From the NCBI GenBank assembly GCA_002900995.3, contig CM035314.1, forward strand, positions 2,825,234 through 2,889,233: a stretch of 64,000 nt of DNA. The letters are read 5' to 3'. The stretch is from Ganoderma boninense. Lineage: Eukaryota > Basidiomycota > Agaricomycetes > Polyporales > Polyporaceae. A program made the position numbers and the translations under genes. Positions 22,597 through 33,497 of this stretch are shown in pieces (positions within the stretch are counted from its first letter, which is position 1; the number at the start of each line of letters is the position of its first letter). The notes below the pieces were generated by a model. It saw nothing but the letters and a program-made list of their open reading frames with translations, was not told where the DNA came from and made no database searches.

Positions 22597-23236
22597 GGAT
22601 CAACTGCGGAGCGGTCCGGCGTCTTCAAATATCGGTTGCCGGCGGGCAGCATGCACGCCAGCATCTATGCTATTACCCACAATATTCATCGGAATCAAAG
22701 ACTAAGAAAGGGCAGCGGAACAAGCTAAGTTGATAATATATTATGGTGCCATGGAGACTGCGTACTAAGGACGCTTCAAGTTGTTCTAGTATGACTGGAA
22801 CCTTCGCTGCTCTTCTTGCGGCCTCCCGATCCTACTGATACTGTAAAGGCACGTAGGTAGGACATACTGAACCCAGAAATCGCATAGGGCCAGTCGCGAA
22901 ATTGGCCACAAGTCCCGAGCGACTTTGAAGTTGAACTTTGAAGTTGAAGTTGAACATCGAAATTGAACGCTTCGTCAATCTTGCCAAATCCAGGAGTCGG
23001 CACAGCCCAACTTGTGGGGGCCTGGCCGCTGACGTTGACGTTTCCCGATGCATGGGCAGACTGGCTGCCCTGACCGAGGGCTCGTCGTACTAGTGGGCTC
23101 GTCTGGGCTCGTCTCAGTTCTCTTGTTCAGTCCTTTCCCAAATCATACATAAGGCCGCCCGAAGAATTTTGAATATCCCGAAATCACATCGCTCTTCCAG
23201 TCCCTCCTCTCGTCACCTCTTCGTTGACTCCCTCTC
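22597..23236. other. Intergenic with promoter of gene B
   Basis: The proximal half carries the regulatory blocks listed separately. A short direct repeat TTGAAGTTGAA(C/G) lies at about 22920-22956. No gene was seen. Confidence 0.5.
22972..23155 (+). promoter_or_regulatory. Conserved promoter blocks of secreted protein B
   Basis: TCAATCTTGCCAAATCCAGG (22975-22994; the match continues to about 23008) lies about 245-265 bases before the start codon, nearly the same distance as in gene A. GCCCTGACCG (23067-23076) and GTCTCAGTTCTCTTGTTC (23111-23128) follow in order. A TATA-like ACATAAG lies at about 23146. No match was found upstream of gene C. Confidence 0.65.
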
Positions 23237-23239
23237 ATG

Positions 23240-24183
23240 ATGTATGCCTTGGTTGTTCTTTGGGTGACTGTTCTCTCCGGACGAAGTAAGTCCTTCTCCA
23301 TGAAAGCGAAATTGGTTCTTGACGGCTTCGACCTCCAGCGGCTGCCAACCCTGTCGACGTCACTGGTGCAACCCCGCTCTTGGCCCTTTTCAGGCGGCAA
23401 GGTATCGCAACCTTGGATCCAGGCTCTGTCCCCGCGCAATGCGACAGTCAGTGCGGTTCAGTAATCAACTCCATCAACGTGAGTTGGTCTCCTCATGCCC
23501 TTCACGACACGCCCTGACTTCGGCTGCGTACCAAGACATGCTCGGACATTACGTGCTTGTGCAGTGAGAACGTGAACCAAGGTCTCTACAACTGCTTCGA
23601 GTGCGGGCTCAGCCTGCAACCCGACCCGACCCTCATGACGCAGGCGCAGAGCAGCCTAACCCGTAAGCATCCCTCCTTCCATTGCCCACTTCTCGTATTC
23701 GCTTCAAGGTTCCCCTTTCTCCCTTGACTTAATCTCGCGCCCGTGCCTGCAGAGTTCGAGAACACCTGTAACAATGCCGGCGTGCCCGGTGTGCAGCTCA
23801 GCTCCCTTACCCTGACCATACCTAGTGGTACGGTGGCGGCCGCCGGCAGCACGTCTGGCAGCGGAAGCACTGGCGTCAGCATTCCCTCCACCGCCGTCAC
23901 TTTAACCAGCAACCTCGCGGGGACGATCACCACCTCTGTCGGCACCATGAACACCGTCCTACCGGCGCCCACGACCGCGGCCACCACGGCTGCATCGGCT
24001 GTCAATCCGAGCAGCTCGTCATCGGCCTTGAACCCCCTCTCTCACAATGGCGCAGGCGTGGCCGGTGTGTCCTTCGCTTCTGTTCTATTTGCTGGTCTTG
24101 TTGGTGGGACGATGGTGTTGGAATCTGGGATTGCAGTCTTGTCGGTACAAGTCCCATTATGGATACGCTTAGTCAGCACGTAG
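23240..24183 (+). CDS. Small secreted 8-Cys protein B, C-terminus replaced by an LTR insertion
   Basis: Exons 23240-23285, 23339-23478, 23536-23662 and 23753-24183 give 247 residues. Intron positions, signal peptide (MYALVVLWVTVLSG), cysteine pattern and SDITCLC motif match gene A. Exon 3 has the same length (127 bases) in both. An ATG three bases earlier (23237) is an alternative start. A retroelement inserted at 24115/24116 adds 21 codons of LTR sequence after TMV in place of three native codons. Joining across one copy of the target-site duplication restores a frame that ends TMVVFS and a stop at 25237-25239 (229 residues), so the break is very recent. The hydrophobic GPI-type tail is therefore extended by a mixed segment, and anchoring may fail. 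Function as for gene A is inferred. Confidence 0.87.
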
Positions 24184-24289
24184 TATATCTGCTCGTCTCG
24201 CTTGTATCTTGTCCCTCATGCGTTTGCAGAGCTCAGCCAAACGCAATTCATCTTGTTCTAGTTCTACGGCTCCCTCGCGAACTTCAACA
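24116..24289 (+). repeat. 5' LTR
   Basis: 174 bases, TG...CA ends, short inverted ends TGTTGgAA/TTCAACA. Its first 68 bases are read as codons of gene B, ending at TAG 24181-24183. Confidence 0.93.
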
Positions 24290-25046
24290 CAAACGCATCG
24301 CGGCTAGCTACCGCTCACCAAAGCTCGAGCCTCAGACCCCTCGTATCGGGTGCTGCTATTCATCGCTTCGCACTTCTAGGCGACGGAACTCAATCACCCC
24401 GATTACGATGATCGCCATATCGAAGACCTGCAGGAGGCTCGCAGGCACGGATCGAAGTCCTCACCGTCCGGAGGCACCACTCGCCACGCCCGATGGCCAC
24501 GATCTACGACAGCTGCACGCAGATGGACCTAGATGGAGTGCAGGAGACCCCGAGCCAGGAGAGCCGAGGGTGACGCGCCCGCAGGAGGATCTAGCGCGTG
24601 AGCCGGAGAGTTGGGACTCTGCCGGAGGGAACGCTGCACCGGGAGATTAGCGCAAGGGGGAGCGTGAGCGGGATGTGGGCAGGAGGCGACAGGAGCAGGC
24701 AGGCTGATGCACGGGTATACTGGGGACGTTTTCCGCCAGTGAGTGCGCCGCTGCTCGAGGCACGAAGTCCTCGCGGAGACCGGAAGTCCCGCTGGGCATG
24801 AAGTCCTCATCGAAGGCAGATGCGCAGGCCAGTTCTCGGCCGCGCGGGGATGCATAAACAGTCGCTGTCGTGCACGCCCACACTCGAGTCCGCCGGTATC
24901 GGTGCGCGGACACTTTCCACCCAACATCAAGGTTCAGGGGGAGCTTTCTTTATGGTTGAGGGACATTGGCTATGACATGGACTATGTTACAGATTGCTCG
25001 TTACTTTCCGGTTCACCGTCTTGTACCTCCTTCGACTGAGGGGGAG

Positions 25047-25220
25047 TGTTGGAATCTGGGATTGCAGTCTTGTCGGTACAAGTCCCATTATGGATACGCT
25101 TAGTCAGCACGTAGTATATCTGCTCGTCTCGCTTGTATCTTGTCCCTCATGCGTTTGCAGAGCTCAGCCAAACGCAATTCATCTTGTTCTAGTTCTACGG
25201 CTCCCTCGCGAACTTCAACA
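25047..25220 (+). repeat. 3' LTR
   Basis: Same 174 bases as the 5' copy. It is followed by the GATGG target duplication and the orphaned last codons and stop of gene B (25226-25239). Confidence 0.93.
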
Positions 25221-25239
25221 GATGGTTGTTTTCTCCTAG

Positions 25240-26297
25240 AGCGGCGGCTCTGTCTTGGTTTCCTCTCTCTTGGGTCTTCGTGGGTTTCGGACGTTTCTGC
25301 CAGAGGCTTCACACTGACGAGTTGTACGTTTTCTATCATCGTTCATATTAGTTTACCTTATCTTATTGACTATGACTCATGGGAACAATGACAACGACGC
25401 GACACCATCCTTCCTCTACTTACATCAGTACCAGTTTGCAGGGGACGAAGGTTCCAGGCGGAGTTCCGATCACCTCCATTCCCGAATCCTCCACGCTGGT
25501 CAGGAAACGCGGGGTGACCTCCGAGAAATTTGTCGCCGTAATGATCGAGAAAGAGCCGGTCTGGCAGGTCCCCTTAATGGACACTGCCAATTGGATGCAC
25601 AAACAGTGCAGATCCGCCGCCGCCGACATCCCCATGAGCACTCAGAGCAGATCGGCACTGCCGTACTACTGAATTAAATTAATGCCAGGAGCCGGACAGC
25701 CTTGTCGAGTTATGAGATGTAATAAAACTTTAGACGTGAGTACCTTGCTCTTACTACGTTGTACTTAGTACTAGTAGTACTTAATACCTGTGCTGAAGCA
25801 CAAACACGAGGGCTGCTTATTTTTAGACTCGAACCGTGCCAAGAGATGGCCTGATGCGGTGGTGAGTACAGTACTTGAAGCAACACCGCCTCCTTTCACC
25901 CTCCTCTGATCCGTCCCGTTCAGCTGGTTCCAGTTTCCAAAGTACAGACTAGTACAGACTGCTCTCGGGTGCGTTTGCTGTTGCCGATACACCGGAACGC
26001 GGGGAAACCCAGGGGAAACCTGCGAGTGACTATGAATACTTCTTGCTAAATATTTAGGTCTCGAAGGCGGTGGTCTGAACTTCAGCGATCAAGACAAATC
26101 GTCACTGAAGCCAGTGTCCCCTGTCAAGGACATGTCAATGTTGGCGGCGACCTGCCAACGACGTCCAGCCGCGGGCTAATTACTTATACAGTACGATCAC
26201 CATCTTTGAGAACGATGTGATCCCTCGTCGTTTCCCCCAGGTTTCCCCCGTCCTTCCACGGCGCACCTTAGGCCTCAACAGTCGACCCCAGTCTACG
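25240..26297. other. Intergenic, mostly empty
   Basis: This begins with the original 3' flank of gene B. A minus-strand frame at 25641-25420 ends at a GTAAGT donor-like site and could be an exon, but no partner was found. Repeats of the string GTAC(T)TAGTACTAGTAGTAC lie near 25755-25785. The last 250 bases are the gene C promoter. Confidence 0.4.
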
Positions 26298-27077
26298 ATG
26301 TACGGGCTGGCCGTTCTCTCCCTTGTGGTTCTTATCGGGCAGGGTGAGCCTGACCTGTTCTTTCCCCACACCCCGTTCTTCATGTATACTTTGCAGCAAC
26401 TGCTACGGTCTTGCCTGGTGCTGCACCTCTCTCGTCCCTCACGAAAAGGCAGACAACCTTGAACCCCTCGGACATCCCTTCTCAGTGTAAGAGCCAATGC
26501 GCGTCGGCTGTCAACTTCCTCAACGTGAGCGCACACCTTTCCCGTAATATTGAAATCGATGTGACCCACTCACCGATGTTGGCATCGCTCCCGTCGACTT
26601 AGACGTGTGGCGAGAACGTGGCTTGCTTGTGCAACGACGCCACGAACACGGCGTTCTATGACTGCCTCGAGTGCGTCGTAGGGGTTGAGCCCAATGTCAA
26701 GACGACCCTTCAGACCACATTGACTGGTAAGCATTCCCGTTCTCACTCCTGCGTTCGCATCCTCCTCGCCTGGGGTCTAAATGTCCGTCCTCCCTGTAGA
26801 GTACGAGACCAACTGTGATACGGCTGGCGCGAAGGTGTCCTTCCTCACTCTAACCTACGCCGATGGCTCGTCCAACGCTCCTACCTCTGCCGGTACCGGT
26901 ACTAGCCCGGCCATCGCCACTGTTACCAGCCCAGTCACGGCGTCTACTACTGCTGGTACGAGCAGCAACCCTAGCTCGAACTCGAACCCTCTTGCCCACA
27001 ATGGCGCCAGTATCCTCGGTGCCTCTGTGGCGTCTGTGGCTGGCGTCGTTGGTGTAGCGATTGCAGCTCTCCTCTAG
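26298..27077 (+). CDS. Small secreted 8-Cys GPI-type protein C (CFEM-like)
   Basis: Exons 26298-26343, 26397-26524, 26603-26726 and 26800-27077 encode 191 residues. Exons 1 and 2 have the same lengths as in gene A (46 and 128 bases) and all three introns are at the same places. Signal MYGLAVLSLVVLIGQ, a KR site, eight cysteines, a Ser/Thr stalk and a hydrophobic tail (GASVASVAGVVGVAIAALL type) are all present. Unlike A and B, the loop before CxC reads GENVACLC: one residue longer and with Asn where A and B have Asp. If this Asp binds haem as in CFEM proteins, C has lost that ability. The promoter shows none of the blocks shared by A and B, so C is probably the older or differently regulated copy. 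Confidence 0.88.
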
Positions 27078-28004
27078 GGTTCGCCTTCTTCTCACGTCTC
27101 GGCGTGTCCAAGTGAATGATAGGTCGTACGTTATATTCCTATGTAGCTAGCGTTGAGATTCAGCAGTAATGATGGAAAGGCCAGGAAATAGTTGATACCC
27201 TTCCCTCTACCACTTAAGCAGCGTGCAGTATGGAACGCAGTGATCTTCGCCCGAACATTCAAGAATTTAATAGAGCTGAAGTTATGCGTAAGTATGCACA
27301 TAAGTCTGCACTAGTGTACACCGCTTCCGTTCTTGCCACTGTTTGCGGCATCGGGTGGAAAGAGAATTTGTATTGAAGGCTCTCAGCTTAGGTTTCGCGG
27401 TCCATGCGGACGACATGTGTTCCTATGTACGGCATGCCTACATCAAGGACCTGCGCGAAGTCGTGAGCTATGTTTCTCGCTGGGTGTGCTCCGGTGTGGA
27501 CTTCATTTCCACTCAGAGGACTCGGACTCGGACTCGGACTCCGAGAGCCCAGCGTCGGGATTGGACGAGTCATGATCAGAGACTCGAGAGCACCGAGTAG
27601 GAGCTGCATTGAAAGAATGGACAACGGGATATTGGCTGTAGAAACAGAAATAGTGCAAACTACCAGCAACTTCAACTGCATCCTGTATACCTTCATCGTC
27701 CTGGACAATCCCCTCTCATCACTAGTCCCTGTTAGGTACAGTATCAAGCCCTCCGGCTTCGGGAGACTGGCTTCGATGCGACGCTGAAGAGCCACTGACA
27801 TCGTCTCAAGGAGACCCGGATGCCAATCTACCTGGTAAACAAGACTCAAGCTCCGCACTTGGAATCGTGAACAAAGTTGGATGAAAGACAATTCTGCTTC
27901 ATCATTGTGTGAATCATCGTCTGCTCAATAGCTCGAGACCCTAACTGCCTCTTCACATGAGTATACAAAGGCCCACGATTAATGACCGTATCAAATTGCA
28001 GGCT
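27078..28004. other. Intergenic, low-confidence fragments
   Basis: A minus-strand frame at 27891-27388 contains a hydrophobic stretch and an RSPSPSPSP tail written by a (GGACTC)n hexamer repeat at 27515-27545. It resembles the tail of a membrane protein but cannot be joined to one. Confidence 0.3.
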
Positions 28005-29753
28005 TCACTCTGGGCCTGTCATGACCCACCGCCCGTAGGCCTGACGCGTCCAGATGGAAACGGGCCGATGCGTCTGAGAGAATTTGACAGTACTCTGGGA
28101 GACGATACCCGAAGTTTCCACACCACTGAGACCGCCTCCGTATCGCTCCGGGAACAGAATTGCCTCGCGCATGCGCAGAAAGAGGCGCGAGCCCAGGATG
28201 GAGGGTAGTGCGCCGGACCACCTGCCAAGTGGCACCCGCACGTCAGTAAGAGCGCGCCAGACGTGACTGGGAAGACGTACGGCACGACGACGTTGATGTA
28301 CCGACTATAATGCGCCCAGATGACGGTGTTGATCACGAGTTCGATGAATATCCTGGAACAGTCGCCGACCGGCGCGACATTGAGCCACACGTCAGTCCCC
28401 TGTATTGCCAGACGACCACACTCGTGCGCGCGGTGGCGGCTCACCCGACAAAGTATATCAGACTGGGGGACGACCGTCAGCAGTGTTTGGCTCCGGGAGT
28501 CCCGAGGTGGCATACCTGTCCTGCGCCAGCGCCTTGACGAGCTTCCCTGGATTGCGGAAACCTTTGTGTTGAATGCTCACACCCCCTCCTCGGAAAATGT
28601 CCAACCAGTCCTCCCTCGCCTTCCATAGGACCATGAGAAAGAGTATCGGCTCGTACACTAACGCTGGCAGCCAGAAAAACGTGGAAATTGAGAAAATGCC
28701 AGTGTAATAGCATCCATTGTTGGTCGAGATGACGGGAAGTCCTGAAAGATAGGTTAGTGACTTTCGGAATATGGATATATTGGATGTGGCACATACCTTT
28801 GATGTTGGCGAGGGTAATTCCGATGAATATTGCCATCACTGTGATCTCGGCCAAACAGCTGAATATTAGGAATAGTCGTACCCGCCTACTCTTCTGGTAG
28901 AGAGCATACACCTATCCTCGACATAGTAACAGTGCTGGCAGGGATGCAGACGTGGGGGTGACTTACACGCAGCTGGAGGATCACTTTCCACCATCAATGT
29001 CAGCAGGGTCATGATAAGTGCAAAGGTGAATCTGCGCACCTTGAACCGCGAGAGTCGAGACAACGATGACGAAGTCGTCTATTGCCAAGTAAATGATGCA
29101 TCTGTATGCACAGTCAGTACGAAGTATCCTGCACTCGCAGCCTCATTGGCCGGGGTCACGCACATCTACTTAAATCCAGTTAACAAGAGCCGAGATTGTG
29201 GAGTACGTGGAAACCTGGAGTCGCACCTTAGCGGACGCAATCCCCCCAGGAACAAATGGGACTAGATAAGACGTATAAGCTCCCCGACCTCCAAGACGCG
29301 ATGCAGCATGTACGAACTGAGGTCCAGAATAAGCCAGACAAGTGGGAAAAAGCGATTCTTGTGCAGACTATCAGCTTCTACAAGTAAGCACACAGAAAAT
29401 CAGACTCACAAAGAGATACAGCCAGCAGAGAGGCGACCGCTTGCTTTGCTTCCAGACCACGTCAACCTATCCCGCGCTTCATATGTGGCAACAGCAACGA
29501 GGCAGTGCTGCAAACTTACCTCAAGATCGAAGGTGATCACTATAAGCAATGTGTATCAGTCGCCAAAGCGTCCCAGAGAGCCGCAAGACTCACGATAATC
29601 ATACATGAGCAACCCCAGCGCGCCAGCGCGGGATTGCTTCCCGATGGCCACTACGTCGGCAGGTCAGAAATTACCGACTTCACCAGGCGTAACAAGCTTA
29701 GAAGGGTGCTCACAAGCCTCGATAAACGAGATCGGGAGCTGAGCAAATGACAT
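28005..29753 (-). CDS. Seven-helix membrane protein, DUF6533-type Agaricomycete family
   Basis: The exon chain on minus is 29753-29714, 29650-29594, 29539-29520, 29466-29410, from 29357 (joint unresolved to 29101), 29101-29040, 28983-28967, 28911-28797, 28741-28516, 28462-28445, 28352-28281, 28221-28005. The start fits the DUF6533 pattern (GLLMYDYLITFDLE, NRFFPLVWLILDL). Middle helices follow with the family's ILQLRVYALY block, then a loop, SLIYFVGIFIELVINTVIW, and the usual end WSGALPSILGSRLFL. The family is abundant in mushrooms and polypores with no known function; receptor-like topology is inferred. Two exons are only 17-20 bases. The stretch 29300-29102, which should hold helix 3, gives no single clean reading and may contain a lesion. 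Confidence 0.72.
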
Positions 29754-29879
29754 CGAGATTGAAAAAAATGGCCTGCCGCATATTCAGCATATATACCCCG
29801 AGGCGGCGCTGCAGGGACGTCTTGTCCGGCGCGCGGTGAGGCTGTCACCGTCCCAGCGCTGGGTGTTTCCGTCGACGTC

Positions 29880-31490
29880 CACAAGACGTTCCTTGAACTC
29901 GAGGGTTTGACGGGCCCTCAAACCGATGCATCAAGGCGCCCGATCCGTGTCGATAAGCCCGGTACCTCGTGTCTTGTGGACTCTGGACACCTGCATCTGC
30001 GATGGGTGGTCGAGCATGATATCAGCGCGGCACTGGTGTGGGAGGCCAGGACCACATCGTCGATCGTAGATTTCTGCTTAGGGAGTATGAAAGGGTGAGT
30101 AAATGTAGCATCACGAGAGAAGGTGGCAGAAATGGAGCGTACGCACCAATCACCCTGTCGCCGCCCGCGCTCGTGCCGAAGTTGCGCTCGTGCCACCCAC
30201 AGAATGGACTTGCCCCGGATGTGGTCCGAGGGCTTCTCGGCACGGTAAGAACACGTTGGGAACCATAAAGTAGTCATTGTAGCATATACGCATCGTCTCG
30301 GACCAATGACTGTCCCAAGGCTTGAGGGCGGTCAGTCCGATATCTGTAGAGAGTACATTAAAATTGTCAAGGTGGCCGGACGGAACGGAGGCCGTCAACG
30401 CCCCAGCCACAAGTGACTTCCGCTCACAATGGATTTTGCTTGGGATGGTCTCATCCCCCATACCGTCGAACGACAGATGCCGCCAGTGATGCTCAGCATC
30501 ATGAAGCCTCTGCTTCCTGTCATTCGCTCTGCGAGGGCCGTTGGTTTGACTGAACCGGGAGACGGATAATCGATAAGCTCCTGACGAGGCGGTAACCGTG
30601 CCATCGTGACTACAGCGACCACTCGTAACTCTTGTTGCCAAAAGTTCCGCAACTCCGACAATAATTGCGCGTCCTACACTCCGCATCGGTGAGTGACATG
30701 TTGAAGCCGGTCCGCGACATATGTACCCACTTGAACTTCAGGGTGGAGATACGACTCGGAGTTTCAGCGAAGCGGTGACCTCGCGACGCCGCCCGACTCC
30801 GAGCATGAGTGAGGGCCTCCAGAACAACTCGAACTCCGCTACTGACATCGCTACCAAAGTCACAGTGGCAGCTGGAGACGCGTGAGGGCCGGTGCACACA
30901 TCGCCCAACCAGACTCTCGCGCTCCGAACGACGAAAACCAGGTGCGTGGTGCTTATTCGCTGCAGGAAAGGCTGGCTGTCCCGGGCGGCCATGAAAACGC
31001 CACATCGGTGGGTGGGCGCGGCGTTCTCGGATGGCCATCGCCGTGCAGGCGGTCTTCAATGATGCGCGCATGCGCGGGTCACTGTGTGCTGACGAGGCAA
31101 TCAACCGGAGAACAAAACTCAGCACGATCTCTTCCAGTACCACGAAAGCCTGCAAAGAGACAGCTCACCAAAGGGCCAAGACACAACCGGGCTGACTGCG
31201 CTATGAGTGGGCCCCTTACAACCGGTTGGGATGATTGGAGTCGGCAGCAACGGTGGCTGGGCTTGCGTCCTGCACAGACTGGCAGAGAGGTATCCCGAGT
31301 GCACCACTGGAGCACATGGATACCGTGGTTGAACCTGTTGGAAAATTCCAGATCTGAACCGGCAGCCATGCCATGCTGGACATGACAGCTGGCTTTGAGC
31401 ATGATAGAACTTGAAGCGGCCAGAAGAGTCACTGAGACAGGGAGGTGGATTGAGGACAGAGGACGAAGCTCGGCCAACAAAGTCATTGTA
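29880..31490 (-). pseudogene. Possible decayed membrane-protein gene
   Basis: Scattered minus-strand blocks resemble the family of the gene at 33498-35224, for example NVLSTDIGLTALKPW at about 30350, like NVFSTALIGYKTW there. Frames change often and no complete exon chain can be built. Similarity is limited, so this may instead be unrelated non-coding DNA. Confidence 0.25.
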
Positions 31491-32452
31491 TAAGCGGGTG
31501 CAAGCGGAGATTCGTATGGGCTGGTTGAGGGCGAAATGGGACGTTAGGATACGTATCGCGGTTTTGGTGAAGATGCGTACGCCTTTGGAGGATATAACAA
31601 ACGCGTTCCCGTTGGCGTCGACGTACCACCAAGTCCGGAGGAGAAGTGCTGATAAGGGAGGCCGTTACACTGCATGAGAACTGTTCAGCGCACCTGATGA
31701 CGGTCAGGGGGCAGGGGTTGCTTTGGCGATCTGAACGGGTTCGAGACGACATCGGGCCCCGGCACGGGTGGCGTGAGTTTCTTGAAATTGGTGGAATCCC
31801 GGACAGTCGAGCATGCATTCGAAAGAGGAGAGCAAATCACCAATTTCATAAATGCCATCAAGCTGGAGGATACTACCTAGCGACACAATAGTCTCCTACC
31901 CAGTACTGGCAACCAATCGGGCCGTACTCACCTCAAACCCAGTGTAATCAACAAGCAAGCTCCGTGCGCCCACCAGTCCTCCACCCTTCCACCATTTTGC
32001 TGTTCTACTTCCATGTTCACGTGTTCATTGTCGATTTCTAGAACTATTCAGCAGTTTCACTACGAGCGACGGAGCATTGGCCGACGGGGCTTGATGGCAG
32101 CAGTGCGGCGAGAAGTCGATCGATGGGCAGGTGCAACAGGCGTCGTAAGCCAGATGGAATGTCTTGCAACGAGTACAAGTAGAAGGAAGAACTGAGATTG
32201 AGGTGATGCAAAGAAACACAGAAGATGTCGGAAAGTGGCCAATTTCGAGGGCGAGGATGGATTGCGAGCTAGACGTGATGCGCTGGGGACTAAAGAGAAA
32301 GGAGTTCATTGCTGGCTTCCACTCTACCATAGCTGCAGCGCAGAAGGCAGCCGTATAAATAAAATTGAGTCCAAGCCGTTCGCTAGGGTCGCCTAAAGAC
32401 TCAAGAGATGGGAAAAGTCCATGGCCCAGTTCAGCCTGTTGGCAGTCACTAG
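31491..32452. other. No gene recognised
   Basis: Short frames only; no repeats or RNA signature noted. Confidence 0.4.
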
Positions 32453-33133
32453 TCACCGTTTGCTCTGGTCAGCATGTCTCCGGTAAAAGCCGAGCGGTCT
32501 CCGCCGAACCATTCCATCCGTGCACCATTCAAATAATACCATGGCGCCGTACTCGAAGCCCTTCAGACATATCCTAGATGCGCTCGACCCGCGACCGTGC
32601 AACTGCCTCCCGCATGTTCTGCATCTCAAAAGCACCCCCCATCGCCTCTCAAGTGGCCAGTGCACAAGCCCAGCCCAGCCCATCTCGTTGATATCCTGGC
32701 ATAACTCGATATCCTCTCTCGCACAGTGCCTGCACTGTATATCAGGCTTCGATAGCAGAGCACAGTACTGGTCGTGTTCAGCTGAAGCTCCGAGAGCACC
32801 GAATTCGAAGAGCTCGGACTCGGCGAGGCGCTCAGCTTTGTGGTGTGGAACTGCGAACCTAGGTATTGCACAGTCCTGAAGGTTCCGAGCAGCGTCCTAT
32901 AACCGCCTTCAGGTCAGCAAGTAAATTGAACCTTGGACACACCGTGATGCATCAACCGTGTAAAGGTTGGGGGTATGTAGAAGCTGGGATCGGAAGACCC
33001 TTGTAGGAAGCAATAAGTAAGAAAACACTGACTCGGAATTGCCGCTATAAAGCGACTCAGATACTGATCGGACACGGGCATTAAAGGCGAGCACGGCAAC
33101 AGCAGCAGAAACAACAGCTATGCAGCGAGCCAT
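32453..33133 (-). other. Possible small secreted or Cys-rich protein gene, unresolved
   Basis: The minus strand has a signal-like start (MARCIAVVSAAVAVLAF at 33133). Further on, a 148-codon frame from 32896 to 32453 contains Cys pairs (CRHC, CRTC). An intron with branch CTGAC and acceptor TATAG separates them, but the phases do not match (1 against 0). It may be two unrelated chance frames or one gene with an exon I have misplaced. Confidence 0.22.
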
Positions 33134-33497
33134 CTTCTGACAGTTGTCAGGACGTCATATGAGACGAAGAGCGGGATGTCATCGAAGCTCTTCTCCATCC
33201 TCGACCCTCGATATCAGGTTCAGGGGGGCCTTCGAGAGGGGGCGGAAATCGGCTGCAATGACGATGGTTTCGATGGATCTTGCGGTGTTATAGGTACGTC
33301 ATCTATGTGGCCTCAAAGCAAGCAGAAAACCACGCCCTCGCACCGATCCACCACAACCTGTCTGTTGCTTGAATGCTGTCTCGAAGACGCCGACCTGGCA
33401 TCGCCGCCCGGTTCCAAAGGCAAACAGAGCAAATATAAATAACACAAAGTGCAACATAACATACACATCTCATACAGCGCATCCGCAATACCGCCAT

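Larger units (their letters stand above)
24116..25220 (+). mobile_element. Small LTR retroelement (non-autonomous, TRIM-like) with 5-bp target duplication
   Basis: Two 174-base direct repeats flank a 757-base interior. By eye the repeats are identical, start TGTTGGAA and end TTCAACA. Target-site duplication GATGG is present on both sides (24111-24115 and 25221-25225). A purine tract GAGGGGGAG (25038-25046) sits directly before the 3' repeat, as in Ty1/copia elements, which suggests plus orientation. The interior holds no reverse transcriptase, integrase or capsid frame that I can see, so it must have moved using enzymes from another element. No primer-binding site could be assigned with confidence; the base after the 5' repeat begins CAAACGCATCG. 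Identical repeats and a perfect duplication mean recent insertion. Confidence 0.93.

Noticed and set aside
24290..25046. Interior of the LTR element read for gag or pol remnants
   Set aside because: Frames are short and show no zinc knuckle, protease, integrase or reverse transcriptase motif.
27515..27545. Hexamer repeat (GGACTC)n considered as a CRISPR-like or satellite array
   Set aside because: Only four units without spacers; a simple coding-type microsatellite.
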